The notes under the pieces: generated by a model | Database searches by the model: none | The model's input: only the letters and a program-made list of their open reading frames with translations | What the model was told of the DNA's origin: nothing | DNA from: Chrysochromulina tobinii | Taxonomy: Eukaryota > Haptophyta > Prymnesiales > Chrysochromulinaceae | Direction: 5' to 3' | Assembly (NCBI GenBank): GCA_001275005.1 | Contig: JWZX01001640.1 | Coordinates: 1 to 20,346, forward strand | DNA length: 20,346 nt | In this document: in pieces, positions 1 to 7,619 of the stretch | Position numbering within the stretch: the stretch's first letter is position 1 | How the letters are laid out: each line of letters starts with the position of its first letter | Program-made: the position numbers and the translations under genes

Positions 1-1558
1 TGACATACAGGCGCCACTTGCCGTCGCCCAGCGGCACAGCGTAACTCATCATCTTGCGTGCGGACGAAAAGATCTGGCTCCATCCCTGTTTCTGGGTCTC
101 CAGCGACCGGCCAATCGTCTCCTTACGAATCTGTTCGTAGTCGTGGCCGAGGGTGCGAACGCAGATGAGCAACGCGCACTCGGTCGGATTGCCCTTGAAC
201 ACCGGCCAACCGCCGGGGGCGAGGGGCGGCTGGACAAACGACTCGTCCATCGTGCAGATCGCCATGAGGTCGGCGATCAGCTTCGTCGTCGCCGCGGGAA
301 TTTTCGTAGCAAGGATTGAGCCGGCGGTATCGCTGATCCCGTAGTCCGAAGGCAGGATGTACTCGCCGCCGAGGAAGCAGGCGCGGACGGTCATGCGATT
401 AGCTGTGAGGGTGCCCGTCTTGTCGGTGCAGATGGTGGTCGCAGAGCCCATCGTCTCGCACGACTTGAGGATCTTGACGAGGTTGTTCTCCTTCATCATT
501 TTATTCGAGGAGATCGAGAGGGCGAGGGTGACGGCGAGCGGCAGACCCTCAGGCACGGCGACGGCGAGGACGGTGATTGCGATCATGATCGCTTTGACCA
601 CGAACGCCGCAACGCCCTCATCCTTCTCGACCCTCTGAGGGAGCCCACGAGCCAACAAGGCGATCAGAGCGATGAGAGCTAACGCCAGGCCGGTGTTGGA
701 AATCTTAAGCACCATCCCGTTGAGCTTGTTCTCGAGGGGCGTGCCCTCATCTTCGCCCTCCTCCTGCTTGCCGTACACCGCGGCCGCGATCTTACCGGCG
801 GTCGAGTTTGGCCCCACAGCCACAATGAGCAACTTGCCCGAACCGGACACGGCGTTGGTGCCGGCGAGGATGTAGGGGTCTTTGCCCGCCGGCTCCTTCG
901 AGATGAGCTTCGGCTCACCGGTGAGAGCCGACTCGTCCATCTTCACGTCCGTGCCGTCGACGAGAAGGCCGTCGGCAGGGATCGACGCCAGGTTGACCGA
1001 GTTGAAGCAGACGATGTCGCCGACGACGATCTCAGAATCTTTGATGTCAATCTGCACGCCGTCCCGAATCACGCGCTTCAGGTTGCCCGATTTGAGGGCA
1101 TCCTGAAGCTTGGCGAAGAGGGCCTGCTTGCGAAAGTTGATGATGGAACCAGCGTTCACAACAAAAGCACAGGTGAGCATGATCGCGAAGCCATCGATCC
1201 AACCGGTTGCCTTGTGGTCCCCAACGGTGCTCTCCATGACGATCGAGATAATCGACATGACGAGCAGCAGCTGGATCGTCGTATCGCCCAGCGCGTCCTT
1301 GCAAAACTCCCAGTACGTCGTCAGCCTCCTTTCCTCAACCAGGTTCGCGCCGAAGGCGCTCTGACGGTGACGAAAGTCGTCGGCTGTGTGCGTACGCCCA
1401 TTCATCACGTCAGTGTCGAGCATGGGCGCGAGACTTTGCGCAGGCGGAAGCGCCTTGTCCAAGTTCAAGTGGCTCGAGTCCTTCTCCTCCATCATCTTGA
1501 CGAGGTTTTCCATGGTTGGCCATTTTGGGTTGTGGAGAGCGGGTGCGACTTTCGACAT
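1..1558 (-). CDS. P2B-type (plasma-membrane-type) Ca2+-transporting ATPase, N-terminal part, cut by window edge
   Basis: The minus strand is open without introns from an ATG at 1558 to the left edge (519 codons), so the C-terminal half is missing. The family exports Ca2+ from the cytosol at the cost of ATP. Seen in order: a soluble N-terminus of about 85 residues; two membrane spans (about residues 90-135); the actuator motif TGE at 213-215; two more spans, the second containing PEGL at 336-339; the phosphorylation motif DKTGTLT with the acceptor Asp at 379; and the start of the nucleotide-binding domain, with GNPTECALL and ARKMMSY blocks. The TM4 to DKTGTLT stretch (PEGLPLAVT, MMKENNLVK, CETMGSAT) is characteristic of P2B pumps rather than SERCA. 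A CT-rich tract ending in CAG lies about 60 nt upstream of the ATG on the coding strand. It could be a 5'UTR splice acceptor or a promoter initiator. Family call is very sure; target membrane is unknown. Confidence 0.95.
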   Translation of the reverse strand, partial: MSKVAPALHNPKWPTMENLVKMMEEKDSSHLNLDKALPPAQSLAPMLDTDVMNGRTHTADDFRHRQSAFGANLVEERRLTTYWEFCKDALGDTTIQLLLVMSIISIVMESTVGDHKATGWIDGFAIMLTCAFVVNAGSIINFRKQALFAKLQDALKSGNLKRVIRDGVQIDIKDSEIVVGDIVCFNSVNLASIPADGLLVDGTDVKMDESALTGEPKLISKEPAGKDPYILAGTNAVSGSGKLLIVAVGPNSTAGKIAAAVYGKQEEGEDEGTPLENKLNGMVLKISNTGLALALIALIALLARGLPQRVEKDEGVAAFVVKAIMIAITVLAVAVPEGLPLAVTLALSISSNKMMKENNLVKILKSCETMGSATTICTDKTGTLTANRMTVRACFLGGEYILPSDYGISDTAGSILATKIPAATTKLIADLMAICTMDESFVQPPLAPGGWPVFKGNPTECALLICVRTLGHDYEQIRKETIGRSLETQKQGWSQIFSSARKMMSYAVPLGDGKWRLYV

Positions 1559-2244
1559 GCTGTTGATCGTCCGACAACACGCGGAAAACCGTCCGCTCAA
1601 GAAACCTGCGAGAGACGAGAGAGCGCGCGCGAGAGAGATCCGAGGTTTGCATGCGTCACTGGCACCTGGAGAGGGTCAGGGACCATCGGGGTGGTGTGGC
1701 CATCCGCTTTTGCAGCGTCACGCAGGGCGCTTGCAGCGCAGGTGCTCCTGGCCCCGACGCTATGCTTGCGACGACCCCGAGGCGCCCGCCGCGCGCCTCA
1801 CCGCGCTCACGAAGGGTCGCGGCCCACCTGGAACTGAAAAGCTGCAAGCGAAGTGTCGAAGCGCTCCCCTGCAACGAACGGATGCGGGAGGTGACGCAGG
1901 GTTTCACAAGAATGGAGAACAGTTTTCCAACGGATCTCCTCAAAACCTCAACCGACGAGGGGACAAGTTCAATTGTGCCTCATCCTCTCCGTCGACTCTC
2001 ACCCCCACTGCTAGCCTCCATAGCACTGTCGTTGTACGTTGTTTATGTAGTAACTGAACTTGAACCTCTTGGACAAACGGACATAGATGGCACAGATGGG
2101 TCAACGTATTACATGTATTTGCTTTTCATGCACACTTGCCAGACACCTTCACTGAACTCGTGCTTGACTTGACTTGACTTGACTTGACTTGACTTGACAT
2201 GACTTGACTTGACTTGACTTGACTTCTCGAAACCTTCTCTTCGG
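1559..2244. other. Divergent intergenic region between Ca2+ ATPase and small plastid protein
   Basis: This spacer separates two head-to-head genes and so should carry both promoters. It has GA-rich sequence at about 1609-1645 (CT-rich on the ATPase coding strand), no clear TATA box, and a (GACTT) microsatellite at its right end. Open frames cross it on both strands, but none has a recognisable domain or convincing composition, so I call no gene here. Confidence 0.6.
2166..2225. repeat. (GACTT)12 microsatellite
   Basis: Twelve consecutive 5-nt units read directly. All are GACTT except one GACAT at 2196-2200. The tract ends 19 nt before the ATG of the 111-residue gene, so it probably lies in that gene's 5'UTR or core promoter, where copy-number change could affect expression (inference). 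Confidence 0.95.
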
Positions 2245-2580
2245 ATGGAGTTCTCGCGACGCTTTGTCGGCATCACGCTCCTTCTCGCGTTACAGTGCGC
2301 TGATAGCTTCGAGAGAGTTTATGTGCGTTCATCAATCATCACGACGTCGCATCGTCGACATCACCGTTTCCTGAGCGTCAAAAGCAAGGAAAATTTTGAG
2401 CCGCCACCCGGATACTTCAGAGGTCTGGTTGAGAGCCCCCTGGACTTCCGCGAAGACGAGCAGCTCGACAACATCACACCAAACGTAAAACTGGTGGTGG
2501 CTGTTGCCACAATTTGCATGGCGCTCGTCGGCGCCTTTGTCGCGTTGAACCTCGAACCGCCCCCGGCGAGCTACATTTGA
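2245..2580 (+). CDS. Small single-span membrane protein with plastid-type bipartite presequence
   Basis: This ORF of 111 residues starts at ATG 2245 and ends TGA. Residues 1-21 form a signal peptide (Arg-Arg followed by a leucine-rich core) ending CADS, directly followed by Phe22. Phe after the cleavage site is the classical marker of bipartite targeting into red-derived secondary plastids. A basic, Ser/Thr/His-rich stretch (about 23-47) then fits a transit peptide. The mature part is short and acidic (about 50-77), followed by one strong membrane span (about 82-103) and a Pro-rich tail ending PPPASYI. The size and one helix near the C-terminus resemble small photosystem or cytochrome b6f accessory subunits, but I recognise no specific family. 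Plastid location is inferred from the N-terminus only. Confidence 0.7.
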   Translation: MEFSRRFVGITLLLALQCADSFERVYVRSSIITTSHRRHHRFLSVKSKENFEPPPGYFRGLVESPLDFREDEQLDNITPNVKLVVAVATICMALVGAFVALNLEPPPASYI

Positions 2581-2780
2581 TCGAGAGCGGCACCGTAACA
2601 CTGCTGCTGTGCAACCATGATGCTGTGTAGGATAAAGACACTCTTTCAACTGACACTGCACTCCTGCCCTCACACAACTCACCCGGTGCAACGTTGTCCA
2701 CAAATGTGGAGCCAAAGAGACGCCGCTGGGGCGGCTGCGTTTGCCGCTCCGCGCCGCCCGGCTAACCGCGCCAAACCGCG

Positions 2781-2788
2781 TATATAAA
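2781..2788 (+). promoter_or_regulatory. TATA-box-like TATATAAA
   Basis: This exact TATATAAA is flanked by AACCGCG at 2764-2770, 2774-2780 and 2795-2801 and followed by CTACCG repeats. In a GC-rich genome it stands out as a possible core promoter. No protein gene starts within 1.5 kb downstream, so if functional it would drive a non-coding RNA or an unrecognised transcript. Equally it may be chance. Confidence 0.25.
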
Positions 2789-3030
2789 CGTCTTAACCGC
2801 GTACCGGGCTACCGGCTACCGCGCTCCGCGGCTTTCGGATCGGCTCTCGCGCCGCCGCCGCCGCCCTCGCGCGCAGCGTGATCCGTGAACACAGAACAGT
2901 GACTCCTGTTTCTTGTCCTGTTTATATCTATACCTCTAGATTCTGTATAATTCCATGTTCCCATGTCGCATGACGCCTTACTCCCACGCCGACCTCCCCT
3001 TCAAATTCCCCCACCGCAACTCAGGGGGTC

Positions 3031-3064
3031 CTGCCAATGTGTAGGTAGCTTAGTAAGTTACAAA
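3031..3064. repeat. Dispersed 34-35 bp motif, copy 1
   Basis: The 20-nt core CTGCCAATGTGTAGGTAGCT is identical to the copy at 11012-11031. After a short divergent spacer both copies continue with AGTTACAAA. The surrounding sequence is not similar, so the motif itself is what recurs. Confidence 0.8.
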
Positions 3065-4518
3065 GTTCTCTCTCTCTGTAAATTCTCTCTTTAATTCTCG
3101 GCTCTCGCTGGGCTGTCAATTGGACTGTCGATGTGAGTTGAGAGTTGCGCCCTTGCCGGTTGCGTCGCTCGCGTGTCGAGTCTCTCAGGCCTGCGGCGCG
3201 CCCAAAGCGGCGCCCGAGACGGCCCGACAACACACCAAGCAACACACACTGAAGCCCGCCAGCCGCCACCACTGCCATGAACACGTGAAACCCGGGAACC
3301 CGAAACCCGAAGAGGGCTAAATCTGCTGAACCCTGAGATGTCGGTCTGCGGTCAAGATCACGGCCGACTATATGTCCTTGAAACACCCGACAGGGTAACT
3401 CGCCTGACCTCGACCCGGCTGAGTGCGTGAAGCTGAAGCCTGAAGGCCCTGATTCTGCAAGTGGCAGCAAGGGCGTCCAACCAATCGCTCGCCGCGCAGT
3501 GCGCCTGCCAATGGCGCCTGCATGGGCGCCTGCGCGGTTAACAGTTAAGTTTAACAAACGTTTAAGTTAAAATGTGTAAAAAGCTAGTCTGCTTAAATAC
3601 TCGCTTACTCGGCCGTCGCCGTCACCCGGCCGCAGCGGCAGCGCGGTGACCCAGGCGTGTCCCCGCTCGTGTCGGCGCCGGGTGGGACTGCCGGGGGGTC
3701 TTGGATTGTCGGCGACGGGAGGGATTGCCGGGGGATCTTGGATCGCGTATGACCGTTCCAAAAAATGACAATCAATCATAATCAAACTAACCATCAGACA
3801 TGTGATATGGTAGCGTGATTTTGGCGCGGACACCCGTGACCCTGCGCCTGCCTGTACTATTGCCCAGCTGCTACGAGTAGCATCGGAAGAAACCCTCACA
3901 TGCAGCAGGGGATGGCGGAGTGAAAGCACGGGTACCTCGCCGTCATGATGGATCGTCAACGGATCCTCGGTGGTTGCTCTGGATGGTCGAGTATCTGAGT
4001 GGCAGGCTGCGCCGGTGCTGATGAACTCGCCGCAGCAGGTGGTGCAGAAGGCGACACGTGCTGAGCGCTCATGTTGTGATCGGCCGAGTCGAAGTATCGC
4101 TTCTCTTTGGCGCCGAGCAGGTTTGGCCTTTTCGGCAGTGCGCCTCCATACCTTGCTGCCAGCCTAGCACAGCACAGCAAGGCAAAGGGAGGCTGTTGTG
4201 AGCCATGGGAGCGTGAATTCACATATGCCGCGAGCGCGTTTGGCTGCCGGGCGTCGTGAGGAGCATGCGAATATGTGCGTGCGTACTTAGCCTCGGCCTC
4301 TTTTTCCGCCCCACTGACGTTTTCCTCCATTTGTCTGCAGCGTTGTGAAGAAACTGTGAAGAAACTCACCCAAGGCTCGGAGAGCGTAGAGTCCCACAAC
4401 AGTGCTCGGCGTTAAATTGCTCTCGAAGCAATCGGTTCCTGGAAGTTCCGAATCTCCCATCATGGAGGTCAAGAAATTCTGCCGATCTGCGACGCGACAC
4501 CCTCGAGCCGACGGCCTA

Positions 4519-6078
4519 ATGCTCTACGTTGCAAAGACCTTGTGCCTGGTGCTGGCGGCCCTCCAGGGCGGTGATGCCCTTGTCGTCGGAGCCCCCCGCG
4601 CGCAGCCCACTCAAACGGTGTTCCGCGGCTCCACGCCGATGATGGCGGCTATGCCGCTCACCAAGGTCGTGGCCACCGTCGGCCCGGCTTCGGAGGAGTT
4701 TGAAACGCTTCAAAAGTGCCTCGCCGCCGGTATGTCGGTGATGCGCTGCAACTTCTCGCACGCGACCAAAGACGAGTTCTTCCTGCGCACGGGCAACCTG
4801 CGCAAGGCCAAGGGCGGCGAGCGGATCAACTTGATGCTCGACACCAAGGGCCCGGAGATCCGGATGGGTGGCCTCAAGATCTGCAAGGAAACGGGCAACC
4901 GCAAGGCCAAGATCGAGATGGTCAAGGGCGAGATGATCGTGCTGAGCAATGACCCGGCCCTCGACGGCGCATCCGACAACAAGAACCTGTACGTGGGCTA
5001 CGACAAGCTCACCGAGAAGCTCGTGCCGGGCACCAAGGTGCTCCTGGACGACGGCCTGATCAGCCTGGTGGTGAAGAAGAAGGTGGACGACAAGTCGGTG
5101 GAGTGCGAGATCATCAACACGTCCGAGATCGGCGAGCGCAAGGGCGTCAACCTGCCGGGCATCAAGACCGGGCTGCCGGCGCTGTCGACACAGGATCGGG
5201 CAGACATCGCGTTCGGCATCCAGAACGACATCGACTGCATCGCCGCGAGCTTTGTGCGCTCGGCGGAGGGCGTCGAGCTGATCCGCGAGTACGTGATGGA
5301 GTGCCACAACAAGTACTGCCCGGACCCGAAGAACACGCCGCCGCCAATGATCATCTCGAAGGTGGAGACGACGGAGGCCCTGGAGAACCTGCAGGAGATT
5401 GTCGACGCCTCTGATGGCGTCATGGTGGCGCGCGGTGATCTGGGCGTTGAGGTGGACATCTGGGAGGTGACCACGTGGCAGAAGGAGATGGTGCGCATGT
5501 GCGTCGAGGCGGGCAAGCCCGTCATCGTCGCCACGCAGATGCTCGAGTCCATGCAGAAGAACCCGCGCCCGACTCGCGCTGAGGTGTCTGACGTTACTAA
5601 TGCGGTGCTCGAGCTTGCCGACGCCGTTATGCTCTCGGGCGAGTCGGCCAACGGACTGTACCCCGACGGGAGCATCGGTATGCAGTCGAGCATCATCACG
5701 CACGCCGAGCAGTGGGCGCGTGAGCAGGACCAGTACCCTCTCTACTGCGTCGAGCCCGATGCCCTTGGCTCCATGTATGCGGTCGCGCAGTCGGCGGCCG
5801 TGCTCGCGGAGAGCTCTGAAGCGGCCGCCATCGTGGTCATGGAGAACGGCTGGGGCGACCTCGCGCGCGCCGTCTCGGCGTGCCGCCCGGACATGCCCAT
5901 CGTGCCGATCTCGCCATCGATGAAGGTGTGCCGCCAGCTGATTGTCAACCGTGGCGTCTACCCCATCAAGGGCCCCGTGGAGGACCCAGTCCAGGCCGCG
6001 CGCGACGCTGGCTACGCGGCGGCAGGCGAGCCTGTCGTGCTGCTCGACAGCGACGGCAAGCTCTCGGTCGTCTCGTAG
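4519..6078 (+). CDS. Pyruvate kinase, probably plastid-targeted
   Basis: This 519-residue enzyme transfers phosphate from phosphoenolpyruvate to ADP, giving pyruvate and ATP, the last step of glycolysis. Seen: substrate-side Arg76 in MRCNFSH; LDTKGPEIR at 107-115, whose Glu113 corresponds to the Glu of K+-dependent enzymes; the B domain at about 119-214; the active-site block IISKVE with catalytic Lys281 and metal-ligand Glu283; MVARGDLGVE at 302-311; and ATQMLESM with Thr339. A complete C-terminal domain follows. The start at 4519 places a signal peptide (MLYVAKTLCLVLAALQGGDA) first, then a Ser/Thr/Pro-rich transit-like stretch to about residue 45. The frame is open further upstream with another ATG at 4462, but that would bury the signal peptide. 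No intron is visible. The NDK-like gene follows 318 bp downstream on the same strand. Confidence 0.96.
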   Translation: MLYVAKTLCLVLAALQGGDALVVGAPRAQPTQTVFRGSTPMMAAMPLTKVVATVGPASEEFETLQKCLAAGMSVMRCNFSHATKDEFFLRTGNLRKAKGGERINLMLDTKGPEIRMGGLKICKETGNRKAKIEMVKGEMIVLSNDPALDGASDNKNLYVGYDKLTEKLVPGTKVLLDDGLISLVVKKKVDDKSVECEIINTSEIGERKGVNLPGIKTGLPALSTQDRADIAFGIQNDIDCIAASFVRSAEGVELIREYVMECHNKYCPDPKNTPPPMIISKVETTEALENLQEIVDASDGVMVARGDLGVEVDIWEVTTWQKEMVRMCVEAGKPVIVATQMLESMQKNPRPTRAEVSDVTNAVLELADAVMLSGESANGLYPDGSIGMQSSIITHAEQWAREQDQYPLYCVEPDALGSMYAVAQSAAVLAESSEAAAIVVMENGWGDLARAVSACRPDMPIVPISPSMKVCRQLIVNRGVYPIKGPVEDPVQAARDAGYAAAGEPVVLLDSDGKLSVVS

Positions 6079-6397
6079 AGGGTCCAACTCGGACGAGGCT
6101 CGGAGCGGGGCAAGAGAGGGGAAGGTGCTGGGGCGGAGAAGGAGTGAAGGAGAGCTGTACCATGTGCGGTCCGTGTGTTGCAGTCTCAGCACTGGACACG
6201 AGTATTTGCGGCCGAGCATGCCCGATTCGTATCCCACTGTGCAGGGTGCCTGTGTGACGTTGATAAGTAAGATCGTTGCGCGCGTTGAGCGCGCGTGGCA
6301 AAATCTCGGAACCGGAGAGCGGCTGAAGTCTCCAGGCGGGGTTTGCCTCACACAAGCTACTTGTAGGACTGTCCCTGCGTGATCGGACGACAAACAC
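6079..6397 (+). other. Intergenic region pyruvate kinase to NDK-like gene
   Basis: This 319-bp spacer holds no gene. A GCGCGC-GTTGA-GCGCGC hairpin (6278-6294) lies about 200 bp after the pyruvate kinase stop and could be part of the 3'UTR or end-processing region. The rest should carry the 5' region of the next gene. Confidence 0.5.
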
Positions 6398-7402
6398 ATG
6401 CGACCCTCTGCCATCGCATCCATGCGCCTATTGTGCATCCTTTGCGCCACGACTGCGTGCTCTGCGCTCAAAAACACTGCGCTGGTATTTGTGAAGCCGC
6501 ACGCATCCACGGACACCGTCTCCGCATTTGTGCGCAGCCATCTCATGGCGGCGGGCTTAAGCATCGTTGACGAGGGCGTCAAGACTGCCGAGGAGATTGA
6601 CAGCCGGAAGCTCATCGATCAGCATTATGGATCCTTGGCGACATTGGCGATGGATGTTCCTCCGAGCGAATTAGCCCTGACGCCGGACGCTCTCAAGGCC
6701 TTCGAATCGACTTACAGCATGCCATGGGCGACGGCGGTGATGTCAACGATGACCAACACTGAAGCCCTCACGAGCCTCGGCGTCGACGGCTTGTCCCTCG
6801 AAACGATGTGGCGAGGCGGCTTGCAGTTGAAGCTGGCGCCGGGTACTTACATCTCGCGGATCGATAAGGCTGGAGACGCTCTCTTCACCGTGAATGGCTT
6901 CTATCCCGCGATGCGGCAAGCTTTTGTTACGCCAGGCGCTATGGTCCGGTACCTCGTCTGCGAGTGGGACGAGGCCGAGCTCTCGTGGCAACGCTTTCGC
7001 CGCGACGTGATTGGCGCGACTGACCCGAAGGCCGCCAGCGTGGGCTCGTGCCGCAACGTGATGCTCAGCATGTGGCAAGAGCTCGGGCTCTCTGAAGCTC
7101 CGGGCATGCCCAATAACGTGGTGCACGCGAGCGCAGGCCCGCTCGAAGGCCTCAAGGAGCGCGCGGTGTGGTGCGGTGCGGATGTCGCGGCAGACGAGCT
7201 GGCGCAGCAGCTCTTCCAAGCGGGCTTGACGCGGGCAACCCTCGACATGTGGCTGTCAGACAACCCGAAAGTAACCCTGGGCGGAGGGACGGACAAGGTC
7301 TTTGACCTCACCGAGGAGATGGGTGCGGAGGCCGTCGTGCAGCTGGTGCGCGCGCAGATGGGAGGTGCGTACGAGTACGCGGCCGCGCAGGCGGTCTTTT
7401 GA
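6398..7402 (+). CDS. Nucleoside-diphosphate-kinase-like protein with large internal insertion and signal peptide
   Basis: This ORF encodes 334 residues. Residues 1-23 form a signal peptide (an alternative ATG at residue 9 keeps it). The NDK fold is then recognisable in pieces: FVKPH with Lys33, DQHYGSL with Tyr77, RDVIGATDP with Thr208, GSCRN with Arg219, and NNVVHAS with Asn240 and His243. These match the ATP-binding Lys, Tyr, Thr, Arg and Asn and the phospho-accepting His of canonical NDKs, so catalysis may be retained. Canonical NDKs have about 106 residues between that Lys and His; here there are 210, mostly an insertion between Tyr77 and Thr208. About 75 further residues follow the NDK core. 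It would act in the secretory system or plastid. Homology is read by eye from the motif order; the substrate is not certain. Confidence 0.75.
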   Translation: MRPSAIASMRLLCILCATTACSALKNTALVFVKPHASTDTVSAFVRSHLMAAGLSIVDEGVKTAEEIDSRKLIDQHYGSLATLAMDVPPSELALTPDALKAFESTYSMPWATAVMSTMTNTEALTSLGVDGLSLETMWRGGLQLKLAPGTYISRIDKAGDALFTVNGFYPAMRQAFVTPGAMVRYLVCEWDEAELSWQRFRRDVIGATDPKAASVGSCRNVMLSMWQELGLSEAPGMPNNVVHASAGPLEGLKERAVWCGADVAADELAQQLFQAGLTRATLDMWLSDNPKVTLGGGTDKVFDLTEEMGAEAVVQLVRAQMGGAYEYAAAQAVF

Positions 7403-7619
7403 GCCACGATGCAGCCCGCCGAGGAAATTGTGCTCCCGGGCATGGCTCCCACTGTGACTTTTTGGCTAGTCTAGGTGCCACTATGTTCATGTTCACAGAA
7501 CTCGCGGTAAGCGGCTTCAAAAAAGGGATTGGTTTCATTACCGGTACACCTGTCGATTGCCATCTCTCTCGGAGCTGCAGAGCCCCGAGGAGCCCCGCTC
7601 CCAACAGTTCATTAGCGCC
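7403..7619 (+). other. Short intergenic region NDK-like to UROD
   Basis: This 217-bp spacer has no ORF with support. It should contain the UROD promoter and 5'UTR. A CT-rich stretch and a GAG/CCC-rich stretch at 7560-7605 lie just before the UROD ATG. Confidence 0.5.

Larger units (their letters stand above)
2581..4518. other. Gene-poor block of about 1.9 kb before pyruvate kinase
   Basis: I see no convincing gene. Open minus-strand frames at 3021-3557, 3567-3959 and 3956-4399 lack recognisable motifs and have compositions typical of antisense or non-coding DNA. The block holds a GC-rich stretch with AACCGCG and CTACCG repeats around a TATATAAA (2764-2820), a dispersed motif copy (3031-3064), three roughly 13-nt repeats containing CGCCTGC near 3500-3535, and two AT-rich dips near 3540-3600 and 3755-3800. 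The last hundred or so bases before 4519 should be the pyruvate kinase promoter and 5'UTR; GTGAAGAAACT occurs twice in tandem near 4345-4370. Confidence 0.55.

Noticed and set aside
1651-2172. Plus-strand ORF of 173 codons upstream of the 111-residue gene
   Set aside because: Low-complexity, Arg/Ala/Ser-rich start, no motif, and it ends in the microsatellite; it lies in the divergent promoter region.
3021-3557. Minus-strand ORF of 178 codons in the gene-poor block
   Set aside because: No recognisable motif; contains simple and biased sequence; no supporting context.
3567-4399. Two minus-strand ORFs (3567-3959 and 3956-4399) overlapping by four bases, considered as one gene or a pair
   Set aside because: The ATGA overlap looks tempting, but this is a eukaryote, neither product has motifs, and composition is not gene-like.
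4402-4518. Upstream extension of pyruvate kinase (start at GTG 4402 or ATG 4462)
   Set aside because: It would place 20-39 polar residues before an otherwise textbook signal peptide; kept as an alternative only.
4516-6615. Long minus-strand ORF of 699 codons opposite pyruvate kinase
   Set aside because: It is the antisense frame of a well-conserved gene; it is rich in His, Arg, Asp and Leu in the pattern produced by GC-rich codon bias and has no domain.
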